Positions 21,456 to 28,678 of a stretch of 29,790 nucleotides of DNA are shown one piece after another. The stretch is from a virus. The position numbers and the translations under genes are program-made. The stretch is taken from positions 1 through 29,790 of the IMG/VR virus record IMGVR_UViG_3300020020_000129, one strand, 5' to 3'. The notes beneath the pieces were generated by a model. The model was given only the letters and a program-made list of their open reading frames with translations. It made no database searches and had not been told where the DNA came from. Numbering within the stretch: the stretch's first letter is position 1; the number at the start of each line of letters is the position of its first letter.

Positions 21456-22486
21456 GTTGCCGCTCCTGCTGTTGCGAAACCTCTACGGCTGTTGTTGCGC
21501 AGCATCTTCATGAAGTCCTCAAACGTCTTGAGCTGCTTAAGGTCTTCCATGCTCAGCGTTACGTACACGTTGATGACGTCACCGCCGGCGCTACCGCCGG
21601 CGCCGGCCTGTGCTTGAGCGCGTGGGATGACCCGCTCGCCGGCCTGTAGCACGGCCACCACGTCTTGCCCGGGTGTGCCCGGAACGATACCGCCACGGTG
21701 GAACGTGGGCAGCCTTGGCGCCGAGAACGTCTTGCCGCCGATCAGCGGCACCCACGCGGGTACGGTGAACGACAGCCGGCCAACGGAGTTGTTCCACGCG
21801 TTGGCGATACCGTTGAACGCGGCCTTCCACGGCCCCGATATCGTGCCGGCGATACCGCTGAACACAGCGCCTATCTTGCCTGGCAGCGCAGAAAGCCAGT
21901 CCCACACGGACATAGCTACGCTCTTGATCGCACCCCACGCGACGCGCCACGCGTCCTGAAACCAGGTCGTCTTGGTGGCGATCAACACAATGATGGCGAT
22001 CAGCGCGGCTATACCCACGATCAGAAGTCCGATCGGGTTCGCGGTGAGTGCCACGTTCAGTAGCCACTGGACACCTGTCCACACAGCGGTTGCCGCCTTG
22101 GCCGCGCCTTGCGCCACGGTGGAAGCGGCCGTAGCGATCGTGTTTCCGATCGTCGCTATCTTCACCTGTGCAAGGGAAATCAGCACCGGCGCTAGACCGC
22201 CGGCTAGGTCAGCCCACCCTTGGATGTAGGCGCCCATGCCCACCTTGGCCGGCCCCTGCATAATCGTGGCCGTACCAGACATGATGTCGACGACACCGAT
22301 CAGGTTCGCTTCGGCCCCATCGGCTTTGTCGCCCATCCTGCCCATGGCGTTGCCGTGCTCGTCGACTGCGCTGGTCGATGCGCCTACCTTGTCGCTCATC
22401 GTCTTCGCGCCGGCGCCCACCTTATCGAAGGACTTTTCCAGCTTCTCAGTGTCGCCGGCAAAGGTGAGTGTGACCTCGTTAGGCAT
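21452..22486 (-). CDS. Short tape measure protein
   Basis: A 344-residue protein with N-terminal coiled coil (TEKLEKSFDKVGAGAKTMSDKVG), a central hydrophobic region with a long membrane-like helix (IGLLIVGIAALIAIIVLIA), and a C-terminal GGIVPGTPGQDVVAVLQAGERVIPR, typical of tape measures. Tail length follows tape measure length; at roughly 0.15 nm per residue this predicts a tail near 50 nm, short for a siphovirus. It follows the gp10-like gene by one base and precedes the Dit-like gene. Confidence 0.92.
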   Translation of the reverse strand: MPNEVTLTFAGDTEKLEKSFDKVGAGAKTMSDKVGASTSAVDEHGNAMGRMGDKADGAEANLIGVVDIMSGTATIMQGPAKVGMGAYIQGWADLAGGLAPVLISLAQVKIATIGNTIATAASTVAQGAAKAATAVWTGVQWLLNVALTANPIGLLIVGIAALIAIIVLIATKTTWFQDAWRVAWGAIKSVAMSVWDWLSALPGKIGAVFSGIAGTISGPWKAAFNGIANAWNNSVGRLSFTVPAWVPLIGGKTFSAPRLPTFHRGGIVPGTPGQDVVAVLQAGERVIPRAQAQAGAGGSAGGDVINVYVTLSMEDLKQLKTFEDFMKMLRNNSRRGFATAGAAT

Positions 22487-22487
22487 A

Positions 22488-22907
22488 TCAGTCGACCTCT
22501 ATTCCGGCAGCCCTGACAACGTCGAGCAGAGCGGTAGTCATCAATTCCAGGAATTCGCCCGAGTCGCGCTTAGCGAAATAGACCGGGTAAAGGTAGCGGC
22601 CACCTTTGATGAATGGGCGTGGTGTCGGCCGCCCTTTAATGCGACCCTCCCCGCCGTAATCCAACCAAGGATAGTGAGGCGCCTTACGGCCGCCGGCGCG
22701 TACCTTGACCCTGTCCTGCCCCGACGTGGCTTTGATCGATGACTTCGCTTTACCGGTGCGGCTAGGCATCTTCGCGCGAGCGGCAACGATGACGACATCG
22801 GCCACCCCGTTGAGCGCTAGCCGCAACGTCTTTGGTAGCGAGTCGTCTATCTCTTTGATGCCCTTGGAAAATTTGGTGAGGCCAGTAATTTTGACCGCGT
22901 CAGCCAT
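22488..22907 (-). CDS. HK97 gp10-like neck protein, displaced
   Basis: A 139-residue protein with the HK97 gp10 layout: TGLTKFSKGIKEIDDSLPKTLRLALNGVADVVIVAARAKMPSRTGKAKSSIK, then APHYPWLDYGG and RPFIKGGRYLYPVYF. These proteins help complete the neck or tail end. The usual place is between the connector and tail terminator; here it lies after the chaperones and before the tape measure. Start site: GAGGG about 4 nt upstream. Confidence 0.9.
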   Translation of the reverse strand: MADAVKITGLTKFSKGIKEIDDSLPKTLRLALNGVADVVIVAARAKMPSRTGKAKSSIKATSGQDRVKVRAGGRKAPHYPWLDYGGEGRIKGRPTPRPFIKGGRYLYPVYFAKRDSGEFLELMTTALLDVVRAAGIEVD

Positions 22908-22925
22908 TTTGCCCTCACCTCATCC

Positions 22926-23085
22926 TCAAGATTTGCCCTTCAACTCTTCCAACTCTTGCCGTTGTGCTATGCGCTGGTAGTAGATATTCCAGTGCAGAAA
23001 TTCAGCGTTGCTCATTTGCTCCCGCATTGCCGCTACCGTCATCGTCAGCTTTTGCGCTAGGTAGTACTCGAAATTCGGCGTCGGG
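22926..23085 (-). CDS. Tail assembly chaperone second frame (frameshift extension)
   Basis: In the +1 frame relative to the first chaperone, an open frame reads FEYYLAQKLTMTVAAMREQ, then MSNAEFLHW, and ends ELEELKGKS at the TGA at 22926. This is the classic C-terminal part of a gpGT-type fusion. From the start at 23475 to this stop is 550 nt, needing one +1 (or -2) shift. The CCC at 23083-23085 (Pro131) followed by G is a plausible slip site, since the tRNA can re-pair on CCG; another CCC lies at 23125-23127. Independent start at the ATG at 23015 is possible but has no clear ribosome site. Confidence 0.8.
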
Positions 23086-23475
23086 ATCGTCCTCGAATTT
23101 CTTATACACCTCCTTGTCCGGCTTGGGTTTCTTCGCCGTGGCGTACCCGGAAAGCTCGGTGATTTTGTCGCTGACCGGTTCCAGTTCGTTGGCCGGCGAC
23201 GCTTCCTGTAGCTCGCCCACGGCGCCGCACTTCTCGCACTCGTCGGCGCCTAGGCTGTGCAACTTCGGCCACGGCATCATGAACATGGGATTGATCAGAC
23301 CCATAGCCAACAGGCGTCGGTCTTTCTCTTCGCTGTCCGTGGCCTCTTGAACGTGCACGGCCTCTTTGCGGTTGAGGGCACGCACCCGCACCGTACCCAC
23401 CCCGGGGATCTCCACGTCTTCCTCTTGCAGGCGCGGCGTGAGTAGCCGTGCCTTAAGGTCTTCGTCGTCGCTCAC
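23002..23475 (-). CDS. Tail assembly chaperone, short product
   Basis: A 157-residue acidic protein (MSDDEDLKARLLTPRLQEEDVEIPGVGTVRVRAL) directly after the major tail protein and before the tape measure region, the fixed place of gpG-type chaperones that coat the tape measure. A cysteine pair ECEKCG occurs near residue 80, and the C-terminus is Asp/Ser-rich. Ribosomes probably shift frame near residue 131 to make the longer gpGT form. Confidence 0.88.
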   Translation of the reverse strand: MSDDEDLKARLLTPRLQEEDVEIPGVGTVRVRALNRKEAVHVQEATDSEEKDRRLLAMGLINPMFMMPWPKLHSLGADECEKCGAVGELQEASPANELEPVSDKITELSGYATAKKPKPDKEVYKKFEDDPDAEFRVLPSAKADDDGSGNAGANEQR

Positions 23476-23485
23476 CGTTTACCCC

Positions 23486-23893
23486 CTATGATTGCGTGGT
23501 CTTGGCGACCAGTCCTGACACTGTCATCTTCGCGGCCCACTTGATGTAGTCGGCCACCGGGTTGGTTTCCTTGTACTCATCCACGAACGCCTGAAACGTC
23601 TGTAGCGGCTTGCCGCTACCGGTGCCCTCTGGCTTACGGGTCACCGTAACCACGGTGCCGACAAGCGGCTCAAGGATCGCGCGGGTACCTGTGCCGGCCG
23701 TGCCGTCGTATAGCCCGTCACAGACGAACTCGCCCGTACGTAGCCCGTCACCGCCGAAGGTGTGATCGTCGGCGCCGTAGCCGGTCGTGTCGTGCTTGTC
23801 CGCACCCCGCGTGAATTCGCTGTTCTTGGTCCACGCCGAGATGTCCCCAGCCGCGACCGTGATCTGTGTGCGCTTCCCGTGTCCGAGAGCCAT
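23486..23893 (-). CDS. Major tail protein
   Basis: A 135-residue tail-tube subunit: MALGHGKRTQITVAAGDISAWTKNSEFTRGADKHDTTGYG, then GTGTRAILEPLVGTVVTVTRKPEGTG and a C-terminal beta strand set. Compact tail proteins starting MALGHG are common in actinophages. I chose the ATG at 23893 (AAGGAG, 6 nt upstream) over one 21 nt earlier, which would overlap the tail terminator. Confidence 0.88.
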   Translation of the reverse strand: MALGHGKRTQITVAAGDISAWTKNSEFTRGADKHDTTGYGADDHTFGGDGLRTGEFVCDGLYDGTAGTGTRAILEPLVGTVVTVTRKPEGTGSGKPLQTFQAFVDEYKETNPVADYIKWAAKMTVSGLVAKTTQS

Positions 23894-23894
23894 G

Positions 23895-24305
23895 TCAAAC
23901 TCCTTGCCCTGCAATGGTTAGGTCTGCGAGTACGGCCATATAGGGAACATCTTTTATCTCAACCTCAGCGAAGGTGATGAGCGTGACGGTCAGCTCATCG
24001 AACGCGGTATACGCGCCGGCGTCGACCCCATCCTCAAGGATCGACACCAGCCCGGTCGGTGTGTCGTTCACGAATTGCGCTGCGGCCGTACGGGTCTGGC
24101 GTGCGTTGGGTGGACCTAGCACGAGCATCACTTGCAACCCCATGGTGGACACGCCACGGTGATAGGTGCCGTGCGGGTCGATCTCATCGGGATAGGACAC
24201 GATCGCGCACGGCGGTAGCAGCGTCTGACCTACCTCGAACTTGCGCATGCCGTCCATGGTTTCCAGCCGCGCCGCTATCTGTGTCATTGACGCGTCCCAG
24301 TCCAC
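23895..24305 (-). CDS. Tail terminator
   Basis: A 136-residue protein between the connector and the major tail protein. MDWDASMTQIAARLETMDGMRKFEVGQ, then PPCAIVSYPDEIDPHGTYHRGVSTMGLQVMLVLGP, matches the mixed alpha/beta layout of actinophage tail terminators, which cap the tube at the head side. It starts at a GTG (24305) with GGTGG about 8 nt upstream. Confidence 0.8.
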   Translation of the reverse strand: MDWDASMTQIAARLETMDGMRKFEVGQTLLPPCAIVSYPDEIDPHGTYHRGVSTMGLQVMLVLGPPNARQTRTAAAQFVNDTPTGLVSILEDGVDAGAYTAFDELTVTLITFAEVEIKDVPYMAVLADLTIAGQGV

Positions 24306-24308
24306 GGC

Positions 24309-24908
24309 TCAGCCCACCTTACGCGGCCGGCGTAGGCCACGCAGCGACACGGCAACGTCAGGGTCTAGCTGGGACAGCAGCCGCAGCTGTGACTCTGGTG
24401 AGCCGGCGATACCGAACGCGGCATCACGCCTAGCCAGGAAACGGTTGATCTGTAGCCGTGTACCCAGCGGCACCTGTGCCGGGAATGCCGTCCACCCGAA
24501 CGGATTCGCGGTGACCGATACCTCGAACTCTAGCCCGGTCACCGCGACGGGCGCGGTGCGCTTGAAAGTGATTGCCTCCCAAGGCTTGCCCTCTTGCGGC
24601 GCGTTGACAGGTTCCTTGGTGTACTCGGTAGCGGCCACCCCATCGACGCTGATCGTCAGCCCCGACGCGCTCTGGAAGTCGTCCGTGTCGACGATCCACC
24701 GCTCCCGCTCATCGTCATACCAGGCCGTGTAAAGGCGTTCCTCAGCACCGGCCGTCTTACCGAACTGGCGGTTACAGTGATCGTCGATACCGCGCGAGGC
24801 GGCCGAGATGATGAGCGCTATCTCAGCGTCGTCTAGTTCGTCCGTCACCGCCAGACGTACCCACCTCTTAGCGTCTTCCAACACGACGTAATCAGGCGCC
24901 CATGCCAT
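24309..24908 (-). CDS. Head-tail connector (adaptor, gp6-like)
   Basis: A 199-residue protein. VVLEDAKRWVRLAVTDELDDAEIALIISAASRGIDDHCNRQFG is the helical signature of HK97 gp6/SPP1 gp15 adaptors, which form a ring under the portal. The C-terminal half is beta-rich and ends in a basic tail. The ATG at 24908 has GGAGG 8 nt upstream; a GTG 9 nt earlier is less likely. No separate stopper gene is recognised after it. Confidence 0.87.
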   Translation of the reverse strand: MAWAPDYVVLEDAKRWVRLAVTDELDDAEIALIISAASRGIDDHCNRQFGKTAGAEERLYTAWYDDERERWIVDTDDFQSASGLTISVDGVAATEYTKEPVNAPQEGKPWEAITFKRTAPVAVTGLEFEVSVTANPFGWTAFPAQVPLGTRLQINRFLARRDAAFGIAGSPESQLRLLSQLDPDVAVSLRGLRRPRKVG

Positions 24909-24942
24909 CGCGGCCACCTCCTCTCAACGCTCTACAGGCCGG

Positions 24943-25371
24943 TCAGTCCTCGACGATGCGAGTCTCACCAGTCGTGGGGTTGGATGCGGTCACCACACCC
25001 GTTTCCGGGTCGGTGGTCAGGGTTTCCCCTGTGTCCGGATCGATGGTTGTCTCCACCGCCGGCGTGTTGATAACCACGTCATCGAGTGTGGTCACCTCAC
25101 CCTTGATTGTCTCGCCCGTGTTCGGGTCGATGCGGTCCGCCTCAGTCACGGTCACCACGCCGCTAGCGCGGTCGAGCGTGTAGCGGGCACCCGATACCGG
25201 ATCGACCGCGCTACCCGACGATTCGAGGTCGTGACGCATGCCCTCAGACATGAACGGCTTGAGCCGCTTGGGTTGCGCCTGCACCCCTGCCCCGGTGAGC
25301 GGCGCCACGTCAGCCGTGGTCACCACGTTGTCAGCCTTGTCACCCGTCCGCTTGCCTTGCCCTGTTGCCAT
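24943..25371 (-). CDS. Hypothetical head protein with DPxTGE repeats
   Basis: A 142-residue protein directly downstream of the capsid hairpin. The first 60 residues are polar with a basic patch (QPKRLKPF). The rest contains five related units (DPVSGARYT, DPNTGETIK, DPDTGETLT, DPETGVVTA, NPTTGETRI), probably a short beta-repeat. Position after the capsid gene fits a decoration or scaffold-like protein, but no family is recognised. Confidence 0.65.
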   Translation of the reverse strand: MATGQGKRTGDKADNVVTTADVAPLTGAGVQAQPKRLKPFMSEGMRHDLESSGSAVDPVSGARYTLDRASGVVTVTEADRIDPNTGETIKGEVTTLDDVVINTPAVETTIDPDTGETLTTDPETGVVTASNPTTGETRIVED

Positions 25372-25409
25372 TGTCCCTGTGTCCCTTCACGATGGCTCAC
25401 GATGTGCAC

Positions 25410-25436
25410 CCCGCCCTGTCGATGGGACAGGGCGGG
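25410..25436 (-). terminator. Perfect 11-bp hairpin after the capsid coding region
   Basis: CCCGCCCTGTC (25410-25420) pairs exactly with 25426-25436 across the loop GATGG. It starts 16 bases after the stop of the portal-protease-capsid ORF, and no T-run follows. It may lower read-through to downstream genes or protect the abundant capsid message from 3' decay. Confidence 0.75.
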
Positions 25437-25452
25437 ACGTTGCCTAGCTGGC

Positions 25453-28400
25453 TTACGTGGTCGGGTCGTAGATGACCTCACGCACACCGGTCAAGTCGGT
25501 GCACGCCAACGCCTTGTAACCCCAGATACCGACGTGGATCGAATCCACCTCGATCTGATCGAACGTCAAGCGCTGCGGCGCGCTCGCCCACCCGGACACG
25601 TCGGCCCGATCGAACAGGTACGACGATGCCGCAACCGCACCAGTCGCGGCGAGCGCCCACGCTGGCCGGCCGATCAGACCAGCGACCAGGATGGACGAGA
25701 AGAACTCGCCCGTGGTACCGGTCGCGTTGGACGCACCCACCACCGGGAACAGCTTGCGGCCGGCCGTGTCCTTCGCCGAGATCAGCCGCTTGTACAAGTC
25801 GACCTGAACGAAGAAGTCCCGCATGCGGAAACCGCCACGGATGAACTGGAGCGGCGCCAGCTGGTCAGTCAGCGACGCTTCCAGCGCGGCGTCAACCGCG
25901 TTGGTCGTGATGGTCAGACCGGTCGGGGTCAAGCCGTCCAGCAACGCCACGGCCGACGCCTCAAGGGCTTCGAACCAGCCGCGCACCATCTGAGTCCAGA
26001 TCAGCCCCGACAGTTGCGGGTTGCCGCCCTGATCCCACGCGAGCCGCGAGATCTTCACCTTGCCGCTTACCGCGCTCGGGGTGATGGTCTGCGACGTCGC
26101 GACGAACGTGCCCGCTGTCGGCTCGGTACCTTCGGAGTGCGCACCGACCAGACCCGATGAGCTTGAGAACTTGGGGAGGATGAACGGGGTTGCGTTGTCG
26201 ATCGTCCCCTTGTTGATCGCGTTCCAAATCGGGTACTCGTATTCCTGCTGATCCACGTACAGATCAGGCCGGCCGGTCGAAGGGTTCAACGATGCCGCGT
26301 CGGCCGCGCTGACGAACTGCGCCGACGTCATGCCCCGGGCGTGTGCCTCCATGCGGTTGAAGTAGTCCGTCATGAAGGTGGTTGCACGCGTCAACGCCTC
26401 AGCGTTGTTGTCCCGCAACCCTTGGATCACGTCAGTCGAGAAGTCGAACTTGCCGGCGCGAAGGTTGCCCTTGCGATCGAACACGTACGCCGGCGGTTCG
26501 GTCGTGGCCGTGACCGCTGTCGGACGGGTCGGGTTGACCACCGGGCGTGTCTCGGCCGGCAGCTGCTGCGCCGGCACACCGATACCGAGCAAGGCTTGCA
26601 GGTGGCCTTGCGCGGCGAGGATGCCGAGCTGGTCAGCGGACAGGGCGAACGCGGCCGTTGCCGGCGCGGCCTGTGCGGGTGCGGGTACGCCGGCCAAAGC
26701 CTGAAGCACACCCGGGGTAGCGACCAGCGTCTGTAGCTGCTCAGCGGAAAGCTGAAGCGCCGGCGCGGCCGGCACTGCGGCCGGCTGGTTGGCCGGCGGG
26801 TTGTTCTGTGGACGGGAAGCGCACGCCGCCCCTGGCGCGTGCCGCGTACCGCAGACGGCGCAATCTTCCATTGCGGTGCCTCTCTCTTGTGTGGCAACAA
26901 CTTTCGTGATCCTTGCATCGTCAAACGCTGGCATGGCAGTGATTGACGTTTCGGTCATCGTGCACCGGTAGACGTCCCAACAGTCATCTTTGCTGTTGTA
27001 CAGGCAATCTTCGTCTAGGTCGAATTCCACGCCGGCGCTTAGCCCGTCATAGACTTCATCCTCAGCGTCGATCAGGACGTCGGTAGCGGCCTGGCTACGG
27101 CCGAGCTTGTACTTGCCGTTGACACCCGCCTTGGTCTGTGTCAGGCCGAGCGCCTTACCCACGGCCGTCATGTGGTCGATCAGGAACTTGACGCGGCTCA
27201 CCGGGGTTGACCATTCGGCCGAGCCTGGCATGAACCGGAAACCCATGCCGTACTTGCGCACGATCTTCCCGTACGGCAGCGCCATACCCCACACGGTGCG
27301 GGTTTCCTGCTCCACCCGGAAGTCAACCTTCACCGCGTCAAGCTGAATGCTCTGCTTACCGTGCAACGTGACCGGCCTGTCAATGGTCGGCGCGTTGAAG
27401 CGCAGCGCCGTCCGTGAGCTGTTCTGCATCATGTCCTCCGGGTTGTCCTCTCCGGCCGCCTCGCGTGCTATGCGCTCGGCCTCAGCCACCGGGTCAGGCG
27501 CCGGCGCTGGTTTCTCCTCCGGCGGTAGCGGCGGCCGGCCGATCGCGTGGCGAATCTCATCGCGGGTCAGTACGTCGATCTCGTGGTAACCCTTGTGCAC
27601 GGCCAATTGCTCCGTGGGGTTGGACTTCAGGTAGTCCTCCAGATCGAGGATGACCCGATGCCCACGGCGGGTGACGTCACCCATCGACAGACGCTGTGTG
27701 ATGGCCAGCATGTACGGCGCCAGCACATCGTTGAGCCGATCGCGCCGGCGGTCAACCGCATTAGCGTACGTGCGTGAAGTGGTTGACACGCCTAGGTCTT
27801 CAGGGTCCAACCCCAGCAGGTTCGCTATCTCAAGGGTGGCCTGCTTTTGCAGCTCTACCAGCTGCATCTGTTGCGGGGTAGGAGCATCGACCGTGTTGTA
27901 CTTCATTGATGCCGGAATCCAGCCGGTAGACCGCTTCTTACGCGCATCACGCCACCTGGCCAGGATCTTCTGAACCTCGCCGTCCTTGATCTCTTCGGCC
28001 CCCTCGGCAGGGCTGAAGTAGTCCAGCGGCCTAGGGTCGCTGGCGTACATGCCGGCCGACGCGTCCAGCAACAGCCATCGCCGGATCGCCTTAGCCCCGC
28101 CACCGTTGGTGATGCCCGGGTTAGGCGAGTCGAATCGGATCACCCGGGTAGCCGACACCTCGCGGCCGTCGATCCACACCGACGCACCGCGCGGGTCTTG
28201 CCCGTGGGGTAGCGGCGAGAGTGACCGGTGCGTGGGCGGGGTGAGGCTCACCGTGCCAGGGTCGCGCCGGCACGCGTGTACCGGGTAGTCGAACGCGTCA
28301 ACGGCGGTGATCTCCCACCAGGCGATAGCGTCAAAGATGAGATCTTCGATCGTCTGGGCCAGCGTGACCACGTTCGCCACGTCAGGATCTATCTGTTCGA

Positions 28401-28653
28401 ACAGCGGGTTACGTTGCACCACATTGGATTGGTTGAGCTGCACTATGGGAAGTGTCGCGATCGCGCAGAGCTGGTTACGGCCGCGTCGTACGGGTGCCAC
28501 CGACAACGCGGCCTCACGGCTGACTGTAGCCCCGGTCAGGGTCCGCATCTCGAAGAGAACCTGATCGATCGGGCGTGGCGCCGACTCCGAGAAGGCAAGC
28601 CGTTTCCAGGACGCGACGAAACGCGGCAAGAGAGTACTCCACCGGATCGCCAT
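25453..28653 (-). CDS. Portal-prohead protease-major capsid triple fusion
   Basis: One uninterrupted 1066-residue ORF. Residues 1-407 are an HK97-type portal (PIDQVLFEMRTLTGATVSREAALSVAPV, then DLGVSTTSRTYANAVDRRRDRLND). Residues 408-594 are an S78 prohead protease with candidate catalytic His494 (LIDHM), Ser539 (LSAGVEF) and Glu568 (MTETSITAMPAF). Residues 595-1066 are the capsid protein: a 150-residue delta/scaffold segment with CAVCGTRH and two LSA(E/D)QL repeats, then an HK97-fold shell domain (residues about 740-1066). A good ribosome site precedes in-frame ATGs at both boundaries; the ORF start itself lacks one. Portal needs 12 copies and capsid hundreds, so internal starts, proteolysis, or both must set ratios. 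Confidence 0.9.
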   Translation of the reverse strand: MAIRWSTLLPRFVASWKRLAFSESAPRPIDQVLFEMRTLTGATVSREAALSVAPVRRGRNQLCAIATLPIVQLNQSNVVQRNPLFEQIDPDVANVVTLAQTIEDLIFDAIAWWEITAVDAFDYPVHACRRDPGTVSLTPPTHRSLSPLPHGQDPRGASVWIDGREVSATRVIRFDSPNPGITNGGGAKAIRRWLLLDASAGMYASDPRPLDYFSPAEGAEEIKDGEVQKILARWRDARKKRSTGWIPASMKYNTVDAPTPQQMQLVELQKQATLEIANLLGLDPEDLGVSTTSRTYANAVDRRRDRLNDVLAPYMLAITQRLSMGDVTRRGHRVILDLEDYLKSNPTEQLAVHKGYHEIDVLTRDEIRHAIGRPPLPPEEKPAPAPDPVAEAERIAREAAGEDNPEDMMQNSSRTALRFNAPTIDRPVTLHGKQSIQLDAVKVDFRVEQETRTVWGMALPYGKIVRKYGMGFRFMPGSAEWSTPVSRVKFLIDHMTAVGKALGLTQTKAGVNGKYKLGRSQAATDVLIDAEDEVYDGLSAGVEFDLDEDCLYNSKDDCWDVYRCTMTETSITAMPAFDDARITKVVATQERGTAMEDCAVCGTRHAPGAACASRPQNNPPANQPAAVPAAPALQLSAEQLQTLVATPGVLQALAGVPAPAQAAPATAAFALSADQLGILAAQGHLQALLGIGVPAQQLPAETRPVVNPTRPTAVTATTEPPAYVFDRKGNLRAGKFDFSTDVIQGLRDNNAEALTRATTFMTDYFNRMEAHARGMTSAQFVSAADAASLNPSTGRPDLYVDQQEYEYPIWNAINKGTIDNATPFILPKFSSSSGLVGAHSEGTEPTAGTFVATSQTITPSAVSGKVKISRLAWDQGGNPQLSGLIWTQMVRGWFEALEASAVALLDGLTPTGLTITTNAVDAALEASLTDQLAPLQFIRGGFRMRDFFVQVDLYKRLISAKDTAGRKLFPVVGASNATGTTGEFFSSILVAGLIGRPAWALAATGAVAASSYLFDRADVSGWASAPQRLTFDQIEVDSIHVGIWGYKALACTDLTGVREVIYDPTT
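26879..26885 (-). promoter_or_regulatory. Internal ribosome-binding site for free capsid protein
   Basis: AGAGAGG is followed by a 7-nt spacer and the in-frame ATG at 26871 (Met595), at the protease-capsid boundary. It predicts separate translation of the 472-residue capsid part. Confidence 0.7.
27435..27439 (-). promoter_or_regulatory. Internal ribosome-binding site for protease(-capsid)
   Basis: GGAGG lies 5 nt before the second of two adjacent in-frame ATGs (27432 and 27429; Met408 and Met409), exactly at the portal-protease boundary. It predicts initiation of a protease-capsid product of about 658 residues. Confidence 0.65.
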
Positions 28654-28678
28654 GCGGACAGGCTAGCAGGCAAGATTC

